Below, one piece after another: positions 1 through 7,696 of a stretch of 10,491 nt of DNA (position 1 is its first letter; each line of letters begins with the position of its first letter). A program made the position numbers and the translations under genes. The notes below the pieces were generated by a model that did no database searches, was not told the origin of the DNA, and worked only from the letters and a program-made list of their open reading frames with translations. The stretch is from Rodentolepis nana (Eukaryota; Platyhelminthes; Cestoda; Cyclophyllidea; Hymenolepididae): NCBI GenBank assembly GCA_900617975.1, contig UZAE01013686.1:9598-20088 (forward strand), written 5' to 3'.

Positions 1-134
1 GTGGAATTACGTTAAATGAAATGGGCTTGATTTTCTCGCGAAATTTTAACACTTAAACTTTACTAATTATGGGTTTTACTGAATAAGATCTTGATGGATT
101 TATTACGTTGGGAATAATCGGTTTACCACTCGAT

Positions 135-148
135 CACACACACACACA
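135..148. repeat. (CA)7 microsatellite
   Basis: Seven CA units, directly visible. It is a common dinucleotide repeat of animal genomes. Confidence 0.9.
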
Positions 149-415
149 AATCTCTATCTCCTCGATTTCTAATTGTTTTTTTTTTCATACCTACATTATA
201 TAATTTCACAGGAGGTAATTACTACAAAATTTGTTTTCCTAACTTTGCAAACCACGAATCATTTGAATCGCGATATTGGCCTATTTCAGTCATTGCTGCT
301 TAAATCGTTCGATGCGCCCTAAATCCGTCAGATATAAGGACAATCCAGACCATATCTTGACGGAAGGGGGAGCACCATTGTTTTATTTTCCAAATGGGAA
401 ATCCTCACACCCTAT

Positions 416-432
416 CCCCCCCCCCCCTCCCT
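416..432. repeat. Poly-C tract
   Basis: A run of about twelve C followed by C-rich sequence. It is the first of about ten C/G-rich tracts in the window. Confidence 0.9.
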
Positions 433-746
433 GCTCACATGATCAATCAAATAGTCAACATACTACTAGCCTACTCTAACCAAACCTCGATTGATGATGA
501 ATTTTGAACCACGTAAGCCATGGAAATTCATTCCTACTTTGTCAGTTATATGAAAGTGGGAAAAAAACACGACGCAGGGGTTTGGTGAAAAAAGATGGAG
601 TAATTGATGACCTAAAAGCCACGTATGCATGGGGGTAGTTCTAATAGATTCAATTCGCTAATTATTATTAGGTGGATCTTTTTTTCCTCGTCTTGGCGTT
701 TACACTAATTTAACGAAATGCGGGGATAATCTAGTGTTCCCGGTAG

Positions 747-823
747 AAAAAGAGATTTGACAAAGGCGCGGTAGTTGCCACGCTCGTCTTTGAAGTTGCA
801 AATCGCGATTTTGATGTGAATCG
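747..823 (+). CDS. Candidate internal exon, unidentified
   Basis: A 77-nt segment lies between an acceptor-like site (GGTAG ending at 746, with a pyrimidine-rich stretch about 35-70 bases upstream) and a strong donor GTGAGC at 824-829. One frame is open for 25 codons (KKRFDKGAVVATLVFEVANR, then DFDVN), leaving two bases of a split codon. The segment is richer in G+C and CpG than its surroundings, as exons often are in AT-rich genomes. No domain is recognised. The frame is short enough to arise by chance, so this is a hypothesis that rests mainly on the donor and composition. Confidence 0.2.
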
Positions 824-1444
824 GTGAGCCGAATGAGACGTAGAACACAGTTTAAGTGATCGATTTCGAGTATATCGCTTCAATACTGTGTTCATCCTCC
901 CAACTTGAAGGTTGAAGTGTACTCGAGAGGTGTCTATTGCCTATTTCGCCTTTATACACTTTATGCTATTTTTTTTCTTTCCAAATTTCAAAATTCTCTC
1001 GACTTCTGATTCAATGCGTTGTCGGAATATTGACATTGTAATTAAAAGATCGTTAATCCAGGTTAATAGTGTTTTCAGTTGGTCAATATTGGAGACAGTA
1101 AGTAAGAGCATAAACTCAACGCGAACTCGGTTTACTGAAAATTCGTTCAATCGCTTTGATTACTTGTGATCATTGGTCTTTCTACTGAGAATGGAGTCTA
1201 TTTGGAATGGTACTGGGAACATGTTTTCATTTAATTCAAATTCCAACATCGTTTTCAAACTTTGCAACCAAGACGGTAGGTCATTATTTATTAATGACAA
1301 TAAAACCATTTCATTGTTAATTTGTTTCCAATTGCACTGAGAGCATCCCCCCTCTCTCATTTTGCATAAAATAAGTTGCGATATAGTCGCACTAAAGATG
1401 GAATTTCGTGAGCTTTTTATCGAACCTTACATCATCAACCTTAA
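824..1444. other. Non-coding stretch without recognised features
   Basis: Overlapping short frames occur on both strands at 912-1169, 941-1150 and 1160-1360. Their codon use and composition give no sign of coding, and none resembles a known domain. No repeat or RNA gene was seen. The stretch ends at the left target-site duplication of the LINE insertion. Confidence 0.5.
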
Positions 1445-1456
1445 GGCTGGGAAAGT
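1445..1456. repeat. Left target-site duplication of the LINE
   Basis: GGCTGGGAAAGT is an exact 12-bp copy of 2212-2223. The two copies bracket the RNase H-bearing LINE fragment exactly, and the flanking bases differ on both sides. This is what target-primed reverse transcription leaves behind. Confidence 0.87.
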
Positions 1457-2211
1457 TATTATTGTTTCAAATGACAGGCTTTGTGATATTTATCATTAAC
1501 CCTTAAACTTTGACATCAGCTTTCCCCATGGGTGGGGGGTACATTTATAGCAGTTCATTAGCCGTCTTCTTGCTTCCCAGTATCTCTGGCTTCCCGTCGT
1601 TGTCTTTAAAGCTGGACATCAAATCAGGTGGGTCTTCTCCATTTCCTCCTGTAGGTTACATAGAGGGCATGTGGGTTGAGTGTATACTCCCAATCTATGA
1701 AGATGTTTTGCCAGGCAATCGTGTCCGGTAGGTAGTCTAAACTCAGCAACGGCTTCGATTCTTGGCCAGTCAGGTATGTCGGAGAGTGCCACTGTCTACT
1801 GTTTCTCCTTTGTTCGAGCTTTAAGTTCGTTGCACCTTGAGGTCTGGAATTCTCTCCTGATTAAGGCCTTCAGTGTGTGGAAAGACATCGGCCGGTCTAT
1901 GCATTGCAAAATCGTTGTCCCCTTCTTAGCAAGTGTGTCAGCAAGCTTATTACCTTTAATGCCACAGTGACCAGGAATCCATTGTAGGACCACTGTTTTG
2001 TTTTTCTCTCTCAGCAGCTGATAGAGTTTTCTACATTCGTTTATCTCAGCTGTTTTGGGTGGCTCTCTGCTTCCAATTGAGTTTATTGCTGACTTTGAGT
2101 CCGAAAGTGTCACCGCTTTGGTGAATTTCGTATCCAGGCAACATGATTGGCATAATGCTATCCTAATGGCCTCTATTTCTCCTCCAAAAGCGGATCTATT
2201 GTGTCCCGCAT
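1457..2211 (-). mobile_element. 5'-truncated non-LTR retrotransposon (LINE) with RNase H
   Basis: This is a 755-bp insertion bounded by perfect 12-bp direct repeats. On the minus strand it starts inside the RNase H domain of ORF2, having lost the endonuclease, the reverse transcriptase and the first RNase H aspartate. It runs through the C-terminal CCHC-like tail, and the frame ends at TAA 1496-1498. A short 3' untranslated tail of about 39 nt follows and ends in AATAATA, with no long poly-A. LINE clades that keep RNase H include I, Outcast, LOA and R1. The short A/T-rich simple tail recalls I-type elements, but the clade cannot be settled from this fragment. Two internal stops show that it is dead. 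Confidence 0.9.
1499..2209 (-). pseudogene. LINE ORF2 C-terminus: RNase H domain plus zinc-knuckle-like tail, degenerate
   Basis: About 237 codons in one frame. In intact LINEs the RNase H domain removes RNA from RNA:DNA hybrids during retrotransposition. Counting from the first codon inside the insertion, the active-site pattern is E11 (GGEIEAI), D37 (LSDSK), H81 (WIPGHCG) and D91 (LADTLAKKG). The first catalytic Asp is missing because of the 5' truncation. Downstream come IPDWPRIEAVAEFRL, TGHDCLAKHLHRLG and a CX2CX9HX3C motif (C181, C184, H194, C198), then RYWEAR, the usual order in arthropod RNase H-bearing LINEs. Two stops break it: TAG at 1796-1798 (codon 138) and TGA at 1619-1621 (codon 197). 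The TGA sits where an Arg CGA is likely, a typical CpG decay. No frameshift is needed. Plus-strand frames at 1510-1731 and 1776-1970 are antisense shadows of this gene. Confidence 0.92.
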
Positions 2212-2223
2212 GGCTGGGAAAGT
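2212..2223. repeat. Right target-site duplication of the LINE
   Basis: Exact second copy of GGCTGGGAAAGT. The homology to LINE protein begins immediately inside it on the minus strand, and the frame stops at 2228-2230 just outside it. This fixes the 5' truncation point. Confidence 0.87.
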
Positions 2224-2251
2224 GATATCAATTCACAAGCTAACCACTCAC

Positions 2252-2380
2252 AATTAGACAAGCTTCGAGTATGAACCAGATCCTCTGGGGTCCAATCATG
2301 AAAATCAGGCTTTAGAGCATCTAGATAAGTATTACGTGAATTAAGCCATCCATGAATAACCGGACAACTAAATGCTTCCC
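2252..2380 (-). CDS. Candidate internal exon, unidentified
   Basis: On the minus strand an acceptor (TTTATACAAATTCAG ending at 2381) and a consensus donor GTGAGT (2251-2246) enclose 129 nt, exactly 43 codons in phase 1-1. The open frame reads like protein (EAFSCPVIHGWLNSRNTYLD, then ALKPDFHDWTPEDLVHTRSL), with many purine-N-pyrimidine codons. The frame is open on both sides from 2444 to 2196, so the exon edges are inferred. No family is recognised. The LINE inserted only 23 nt beyond the donor, in the same orientation, so it would lie in the following intron. A 28-codon plus-strand frame (about 2259-2345) with its own acceptor-like AG competes with this reading. Confidence 0.33.
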
Positions 2381-2406
2381 CTGAATTTGTATAAATATCG
2401 AAAATT

Positions 2407-2451
2407 CCTCCCACACTCCCTCGCCCACCCCCCCCCACCCCCACCTCCCCT
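2407..2451. repeat. C-rich low-complexity tract
   Basis: C-runs broken by A and T. It is G-rich on the minus strand and could form quadruplex or triplex structures. The Gly-rich translation on the minus strand is an artefact of this tract. Confidence 0.9.
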
Positions 2452-2607
2452 CTTGTTGTTCCACTACCAATGGCCTATTTGTATGTATAGATGCTGATCT
2501 ATGGCCTAGGTATGTGCCATGTTGTTTTGCAATACAACAATACACTGATATCCAAAATTACAGGCGAGCACTTCACTATCACTGGCACAAAAATCAAAAT
2601 ACGCGAG

Positions 2608-2625
2608 GTAGTAGTAGTAGTAGTA
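2608..2625. repeat. (GTA)6 microsatellite
   Basis: Six perfect trinucleotide units. They produce the valine and tyrosine runs in overlapping frames, which are therefore not taken as genes. Confidence 0.9.
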
Positions 2626-2738
2626 AGCTTGATTCGTGCTTTTTTTGTTGCCAAAGACGATAACAAATCGCTTGCGCGTCCGTCCAACACTCATAAATCA
2701 CTCATTTCTCTTGCAATTCTCAGCCACTGGACTTCTCT

Positions 2739-2758
2739 CCCCCCATCCCCCCCCCCCA
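2739..2758. repeat. C-rich tract
   Basis: C-runs of six and eleven bases separated by AT. Low complexity, same type as the other C tracts in the window. Confidence 0.9.
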
Positions 2759-2949
2759 CGCTCTCGATACCGTTTCGTTTATCACTTACTTCTCCTTCAC
2801 CTTGTCTGGCCCTACCAACTGGTCATCTGTGATAGGTCTGTCTTCCATGCACTTGTTCTCTGTGTTTAGGAGTAGATTCTAGAAAGTTGGTAAGGGTTAC
2901 AAACAGCGTGTTGGTAAAATATTCAAATTTTGGAAATAACTCAACAGAA

Positions 2950-2973
2950 GGAGGAGGAGGTGGTGGTGGTGGT
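2950..2973. repeat. (GGA)n(GGT)n compound microsatellite
   Basis: GGA units pass directly into GGT units. On the minus strand this encodes the proline run of a 61-codon frame (2823-3008) that has no other sign of being a gene. Confidence 0.85.
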
Positions 2974-3082
2974 GTAGAAAGGAATGTAGAATAAAGGCCA
3001 ATTATCACAACGTCTACCTGTCTGATTACATCGCTGTTTCACGCTGCAGAATTCCAATTCAGTGGTTCCCTGACCGCAGTGC

Positions 3083-3208
3083 CTACTTTCTCAATTGTCG
3101 GTTGATTAATTTAAACAATCGGTCCAACCTCTCTCTAATCCATTTTTTCTCAGCGGCGTCCAAGTTCTTGGCCCAACAGAGCTCACCAAATTTACTCAAG
3201 GTGACAAA
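3083..3208 (-). CDS. Candidate terminal exon, unidentified basic C-terminus
   Basis: On the minus strand a pyrimidine tract (T8, then CTATGCCTTCCCACCCC) leads to an AAG acceptor ending at 3209. From 3208 there are 41 codons and TAG at 3083-3085. The peptide begins FVTLSKFGELCWAKNLDAAE and continues KKWIRERLDRLFKLINRQLR plus K, an amphipathic, Lys/Arg-rich helix-like tail with codon-like composition. The frame is actually open for about 83 codons (to near 3334) without an ATG. I do not recognise the family. On the plus strand an excellent acceptor (CCATTTTTTCTCAG, ending 3154) and the donor-like GTGACA at 3201 would instead define a 46-nt exon over the same bases. The strand is therefore not certain. 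Confidence 0.35.
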   Translation of the reverse strand, partial: FVTLSKFGELCWAKNLDAAEKKWIRERLDRLFKLINRQLRK

Positions 3209-3613
3209 CTTCCGGGGTGGGAAGGCATAGAAAAAAAATGATTGAAATCGTATTGAGGATTTTGGAGTTAAAAGAGAGGGGTGTAGATCTTGAAGTTGAA
3301 ATATGGGGCATTTGAAATAAACTTCCCTTCCTACTCAAATTCCCATAGGGATCACTTTGTCTGAAAGATCTCTATGTGTGTGTATATGTGACCATTTCAC
3401 CTCGGTTAGAAGTTTACCTTGAGACACTTTTGCATTATTAGTTTCAACAACAAGATCAGAATTTTAAATTCATTTAATGATCCATTTTTGATGAACTACT
3501 TTACGCCGTCTCCACCAAATATTGTTTTTCAAGCACTTCAGTCGTAATTCGTTCAGCGAGAAGATGATAAAGGCGACAAATGTGTAGAGAAAAGGTTGGC
3601 ATTACAATTTTAC

Positions 3614-3709
3614 CTCAGAATTCCATTGATTTTACGGTAAAACTCACTTGGAATCGATAGCCAAATTAAATCATTGAACCCGGTTTTTCGTCTCCTTCTT
3701 CTTCTTCTT
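3614..3709 (-). CDS. Weak candidate exon containing an (AAG)n run
   Basis: On the minus strand, acceptor TTCTTAATTAG and donor GAG|GTAAAA bound 96 nt in symmetrical phase 2. Only one frame is open: an Arg run from the (AAG)n microsatellite, then KTGFNDLIWLSIPSEFYRKI and NGIL. An ATG at about 3733 would make it a 40-codon frame ending in TAA. The peptide after the Arg run looks plausible but is short, and the repeat may simply be intronic. Confidence 0.15.
3692..3709. repeat. (CTT)n microsatellite
   Basis: A pyrimidine trinucleotide repeat, CTCCTT followed by CTT units. It overlaps the weak minus-strand exon candidate. Confidence 0.85.
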
Positions 3710-3817
3710 CTAATTAAGAATAAGCACATTATTTCAAAGCAGTTAAATACGTGAACAGTTTACACTCTAATCTAGGCTTCCATTGAAAACGTTCTACACC
3801 TGCTGTCAGTGGACGAT

Positions 3818-3874
3818 GGGAGGTGGTGGGAGGGTGTGGAGGGGGGAGGTGGGGGGAGGAGGGGGGTTGTTGGG
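3818..3874. repeat. G-rich tract, quadruplex-capable
   Basis: Many runs of three to six G separated by A or T on the plus strand, meeting the simple pattern for G-quadruplex formation. It is the largest G-rich block on this strand outside the 8.2-8.4 kb region. Confidence 0.9.
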
Positions 3875-4093
3875 AGAAATATCAGTTGAAGTCAAGATCT
3901 AGGATTTATTTTTGACTTTCTAGGGCATTGTTCTTTCTCCACTTTCACACGGTAGAGTTAATTCACGTCCTGATTCCACAACTGTCCATAATCTTAATTT
4001 TCTGAGTGATTTATCGTATGAGATGATATGCAAGTAAATAGTAGTTCATGAAATATTAGTTTCCTTGTGACTTCTGATTGTCATAATCATTTC

Positions 4094-4116
4094 ATATATA
4101 TTAAATTATATATATT
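4094..4116. repeat. AT-rich near-palindrome
   Basis: ATATATATTAAATTATATATA can fold into a hairpin, with alternating AT arms around a TTAAA centre. Such sequences are common in AT-rich DNA. Confidence 0.6.
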
Positions 4117-5118
4117 AGATTGAAATATTAGCTAATTTGGAACTTAGGAGATAAAAAATATAGAAAATCAAACATTTGCTTTGATATAATTTGAATTTAC
4201 TTGGATGTTTGCTTTGAGATTATACTTCTATTTTAAAATATCCTTTTTTCGAAATAGAAAATAAAATCACTTTTAATTCTATTAAAAAATTACCATTTTT
4301 TCATACGCATTCTTACAATCCTTTCAATTACTTATTTAATCGTCACTGACATTTCGTGTTGTTTGGATCGACCATTTGTTTAAATCTCACAATCAGCTTT
4401 GAACTATTTGAAGGACATATTTTTTAACCCATTGACTACGAAAATGACGCATTTTCGATGCTAGTGCACTTCCCGACGTGTGGATTGTCAAGCACTCTAG
4501 TTAGATCTACCTATTCTTCCCCTCCAAGCATGCAATGAAAAGCGTCTTCATTTGAGTTTGGCGATCGATTCTAATTATATAATATCGATTTTTTTTCATC
4601 AAATAAACGTCATGCATTTTCAATAAATAGCATATTAGACATTACTTCTTCAACAGAATTTTTTCCAAGAATCCTTCCTAAGTACAGAAATTAATTCATG
4701 CTTAAATTGAATGCTAGAAGTGTCAGAACTTTCAGCCAAATTATGATTGATATAAACCCCCCAAGAGACAATCGTTTTATGAAACGCACTTTTCCCTTGA
4801 GGCCACTAACCTCTTGTCGGTTTTCCGTTCCGTAAATAAATAAATTACGCTATAAATTACCCAATTATCTCTTAGTTTTAATTCCTCGGGGCGTTCAGTT
4901 GATCTCTTGGTAATAGGATTCACGCATTTGAAGTTGTGATGTTTACACCGGATTATTGGAAGTGTTGTTGTCTCATGATAAAGAGAACAGGTCATAATGT
5001 GTGAAGAATCGGTATGTGCACGAGAAAAATTCATTGGATCCAAAGAGTCCAAATTTTCTGTAGTTTTTTTAGTTTCTGCCCAAGAGCTTGTATATCAACA
5101 TTTGAAATGTAGATGTCA

Positions 5119-5147
5119 CCTCCACCCCCCTCCCCCTCCCACTCCCC
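5119..5147. repeat. C-rich tract
   Basis: C-runs of four to six bases separated by T or A. It yields the proline run in a plus-strand frame (4997-5191) that has no other coding support. Confidence 0.85.
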
Positions 5148-5320
5148 TGAACATCGTCCAGAAATCCTTTGTTCAAAATTCAGTAGATTGATGAATACCA
5201 CCTAAGTTATTAAATTTTAACTTCGATAACCAATGAAATTGTTTGAAATTTTATAGTCAAGGCAATAATCATGATTGAAATTAATAAAATGCTCCAGTTG
5301 AATGGGAATTTTTATTCACA

Positions 5321-5432
5321 TCAATAGCGATTTTTAATCATCCGGTTAATGATCTTCAATCGATAAATTGGTGGTTTATCATCCTGAAGAAGTCTTGCTA
5401 ACTCCTTATTATCCCCAGTTCTATTAGGGACA
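5321..5432 (-). CDS. Candidate terminal exon, unidentified
   Basis: On the minus strand a near-ideal acceptor (TTAATTTACATTTCAG ending at 5433, with a T8 run further upstream) opens a 112-nt segment. After one base of a split codon it holds 36 codons and TGA at 5321-5323. The peptide starts VPNRTGDNKELARLLQDDKP and ends PIYRLKIINRMIKNRY, a charged and basic tail. AATAAA, a polyadenylation signal, lies about six bases after the stop. The frame is open upstream to 5527 through a T-rich stretch that reads like intron. No family is recognised. The matching upstream donor (phase 2) was not found. The 73-codon frame at 5665-5886 is the nearest possibility but has no good donor. Confidence 0.33.
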
Positions 5433-6680
5433 CTGAAATGTAAATTAATTTTATCTATTTTTGCAATCTGATCACAAAAAAAACTAATCCTACGAATTAA
5501 TTTGCTAGTTAGTGGCCATGCATACATTTGAGATTTTTGCGTATTTTACAGTTAGGAACACGAAAAAAAGCCTTTTGTGTGTGTATGTGCATGTGCATGT
5601 TTATGTTGGAATGAATAAAATTTAAATTCTCGTAATTCACCACTTAGACGGACTGAAATTACGCTCATTCGTCAACAGCTCTTTTTAAACGAAAAATTAG
5701 TAACAAATTGAGCCCAAAAGTTGTAAATTTGTAAATCAAGGTTCGAAGAAGTCTTCTGAATTTGAAATAGTTTCCGTTGGAAATTAACAGAATGGCCTTT
5801 TGCACCATGGCAATGACTCCAATTCCATTATGGGAAGTGTTAAATAAACCATTTGGGTATTGACCAATACGATTTAGACTTGCCATATCACTGGGTGTTT
5901 ACCGAGTGGCGTATGCGTTAATCACTAATCTGCCAAGATTAATTAAGTTAAATATGGATAATTAAATTTCCAAAGAAATCAATTCCTTCTTTATTTCTAC
6001 TTACCTAAGAAATGTATTAACTTTCAAAATTATGAAAGGTGTTTTAATTTTCATTTTTCTTAGCATAAATAGACAAGGGCTGATGAACGGTTTTCATTTC
6101 CGCTTATGATAATTCAGGTCATTGATTCACTTTGGATCTTTTTGGTTAACCTGCATTTAATTGTTAGTTATTCCAGTAACAAAATGTATTGGTCCTTAGA
6201 AAATCATATCTCAATGGTTAAAGTCTGTCAATTAAGTTGAAATCTCAAACAATACGTAATTGGGCAGGAGATAATTGAATAGTATAAATAGAAATGCCTG
6301 TCAATAAACCTAAAATCTGTTGTGATTGATGCTTACATGGTTGATTTATTATTGTTTGAATATATCGATAAGTTAAAATGCAAAAACAGAAGATATAATA
6401 ATAAAGTCAGAAATAAAGGAAAAGTTCATTTCCGCACTCATCATTTTGCATTTCTTTCGTGTGCTCAAATTATCTTTCCAAATAATTGCTTAAAAAAGAG
6501 TATCCCATGCAATTTTTATTTTGTCGAAAGATAGTATGGTTATTCAACCCCCTCCCCCCCCCCCCCTCCCCCCTCCCTCCCCTTCTCCACCCCTCCTAAG
6601 TTCACCTACTTATTAGTGAAGAGCTAAAGAAGTAGGTTTGTTATTTATTAGTCTATCAGCAAATTTTTAAGCTGTATGAT
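5433..6680. other. Non-coding stretch with unconvincing short frames
   Basis: The stretch holds a TG/CATG-rich simple repeat at 5576-5602 and a long C-rich tract at 6548-6597. A minus-strand frame (5665-5886, starting MASLNRIGQYPNGLFNTSHN) and a plus-strand frame (6322-6534) have start codons, but I see no domain and no supporting splice or promoter signal. Otherwise it is AT-rich. Confidence 0.5.
6548..6597. repeat. Long C-rich tract
   Basis: About 50 bases of nearly pure C/T, including a run of thirteen C. It is G-rich on the minus strand. It lies about 90 bp upstream of the X-box and separates it from the AT-rich region. Confidence 0.9.
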
Positions 6681-6696
6681 TGGTTGCCATGGCAAC
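6679..6696. promoter_or_regulatory. Perfect palindromic X-box (RFX site) with adjacent inverted CCAAT box
   Basis: GTTGCCATGGCAAC at 6683-6696 is a perfect 14-bp palindrome matching the RFX winged-helix factor consensus, two GTTGCC half-sites around AT. ATTGG (inverted CCAAT) overlaps its left edge at 6679-6683. In animals RFX sites are typical of promoters of ciliary genes, usually within a few hundred bases of the start. A GCATGCGC element (NRF1-like half) lies about 30 bp to the right. Because the site is palindromic, the controlled gene could lie on either strand. Binding itself is inferred. Confidence 0.55.
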
Positions 6697-6718
6697 TAGT
6701 AAAAATGGTGAAATTGTA

Positions 6719-6832
6719 ATGCAAGCATGCGCGTTGGCTTGTTTGACTTTACCTTCTAGAGGATTTTTTAGTACATTTTACTGTTTAGAGGCTGATTATC
6801 TTGCGTGCTTTGTAGAAAACAGAATGTGGTAA
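6719..6832 (+). CDS. Small open frame beside the X-box
   Basis: ATG at 6719, 22 bp after the X-box, opens 37 codons (MQACALACLTLPSRGFFSTF, then YCLEADYLACFVENRMW) to TAA 6830-6832. A donor-like GTAAAG begins at 6829, so it could be a first exon. No domain is recognised, and X-boxes usually lie further from the start codon. It may equally be chance or 5' untranslated sequence. Confidence 0.12.
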   Translation: MQACALACLTLPSRGFFSTFYCLEADYLACFVENRMW

Positions 6833-7344
6833 AGGTTGAGTCAGCCTTTTACTCCAATTAATTTGATGACCTCTTGTATTCAGGATTCTTACCCTGAATG
6901 AATTACTTGCATCAACAACAATGTCATTGTAAATTGAAAGTCAAATATGGTAAATTCAGCATGATGGCGTAATTCAATTATCATGCCAATATCTCCTGAA
7001 CTACACAAGTTAATTTTTAAGTAGTGGTAATAACGATTGGCCTGAGTAGAGGTAACGTATCTCCTCTACCACCTCACCCATTGGCCATAATTAACCGCAT
7101 TGGTTGACTACCAAGGTATGTGCGTATGTGCCTTTAATTAGCCAGCTTTCACTAAATCATTTTTTGTTTCTATAATAATTACTTGATTAAGTGTTAGTTC
7201 ATTCTACGGTTCTTTAGAGTAGTGTGTTTGTTGTTTAATTAAAGTCAAATTGTTTTACTGAGCGCGTTGAATTGAAGCGGGGCACAAACTTTAGCCTCCC
7301 TTCTTAAATTCAGCCCCACTTTTACACTATGCCTGCTTTGTTTT
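6833..7344. other. Non-coding stretch with CCAAT-like motifs
   Basis: No gene is seen. ATTGG (inverted CCAAT) recurs near 7036, 7080 and 7100. A 7-bp inverted repeat GTAGAGG / CCTCTAC (7046-7052 and 7063-7069, 10-nt loop) lies between the first two. The right end is the target-site duplication of the retroposon. Confidence 0.4.
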
Positions 7345-7358
7345 GGAAATGAAACATT
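7345..7358. repeat. Left target-site duplication of the short retroposon
   Basis: GGAAATGAAACATT, an exact 14-bp match to 7697-7710. It abuts the TTTA repeat that forms the element's 3' tail on the minus strand. Confidence 0.85.
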
Positions 7359-7696
7359 TATTTATTTATTTATTTATAACAAATGGCAGGCGTTTTGATA
7401 GTTATCATGAGCCCTTTAGTTGACTTCAGGCTTCACAGAGGGAAGGAAGAGGAACATCAAAGTGGGAAGAATTCGAGAGGGGGAATAGAAGAGTGATTCA
7501 CAGATGTAAAAGAAACGGACAGACACAAAGGCTCGGAAAGAGTAAGATGAGTACTGTGATAGGGGTCGAATATGACATCAGTGCGGGTGATGGTTGTTTA
7601 AAGTTAGAAGTCAACTGCCAGTTAATGAACTTTTTTGCCGTATGATTATACGTTGCTCAGGGTGCACCACGCGGAGGTAAGTCTATCCCACACCCC
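7359..7696 (-). mobile_element. Short retroposon with (TAAA)n tail, family unknown
   Basis: This is a 338-bp insertion between perfect 14-bp direct repeats. Orientation is set by the simple tail: five TTTA units at 7357-7376 on the plus strand read as (TAAA)n at the 3' end on the minus strand. Length, tail and duplication fit a SINE or a 5'-truncated LINE 3' end mobilised by LINE machinery. I found no convincing tRNA-type A box. ATTCGACCCC (about 7561-7570, minus strand) resembles a B box with one mismatch. No long coding frame matches reverse transcriptase. Internal structures are a 10-bp inverted repeat AGTTGACTTC (7418-7427) / GAAGTCAACT (7607-7616) and a small hairpin CGTATGATTATACG (7639-7652). 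The perfect duplication suggests a fairly recent insertion. Confidence 0.8.

Larger units (their letters stand above)
1..746. other. AT-rich non-coding stretch
   Basis: No gene is supported here. The stretch holds a (CA)7 microsatellite at 135-148, a T-run near 177-186 and a C-rich tract at 416-432. A 67-codon plus-strand frame at 276-479 runs through the C tract as a proline run and has no recognisable domain. A pyrimidine-rich stretch around 678-712 could serve as the tract upstream of the candidate exon at 747. Confidence 0.6.
3716..5320. other. Long AT-rich non-coding stretch
   Basis: No gene is supported. It includes a G-rich tract (3818-3874), an AT-rich near-palindrome (4094-4116), T-runs and a C-rich tract (5119-5147). 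The segment from about 4060 to 4440 is especially A+T-rich. A minus-strand frame of 91 codons (4777-5052) lacks recognisable domains and good splice sites. The stretch looks like intron or intergenic DNA. Confidence 0.55.

Noticed and set aside
276..479. 67-codon plus-strand frame
   Set aside because: It passes through a poly-C tract as prolines, has no recognisable domain and no supporting splice or promoter signal.
1510..1970. Plus-strand frames of 73 and 64 codons
   Set aside because: They lie antisense to the RNase H LINE coding region, which explains their openness.
2321..3008. Several 60-110 codon frames with Gly, Val, Tyr, Ser or Pro runs
   Set aside because: The runs come from C-rich, GTA and GGA/GGT repeats, and the frames overlap each other on both strands without other coding signs.
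3060..3070. CAGTGGTTCCC, resembling a hAT transposon terminal repeat
   Set aside because: No matching inverted terminal copy and no 8-bp target duplication were found in the window.
5741..5752. GGTTCGAAG as a tRNA B-box
   Set aside because: No A box at the right distance and no cloverleaf stems could be built.
5800..5820. CATTGCCATGGTGCAA on the minus strand as a second X-box
   Set aside because: Only one half-site fits the RFX consensus; the other half differs at several positions.
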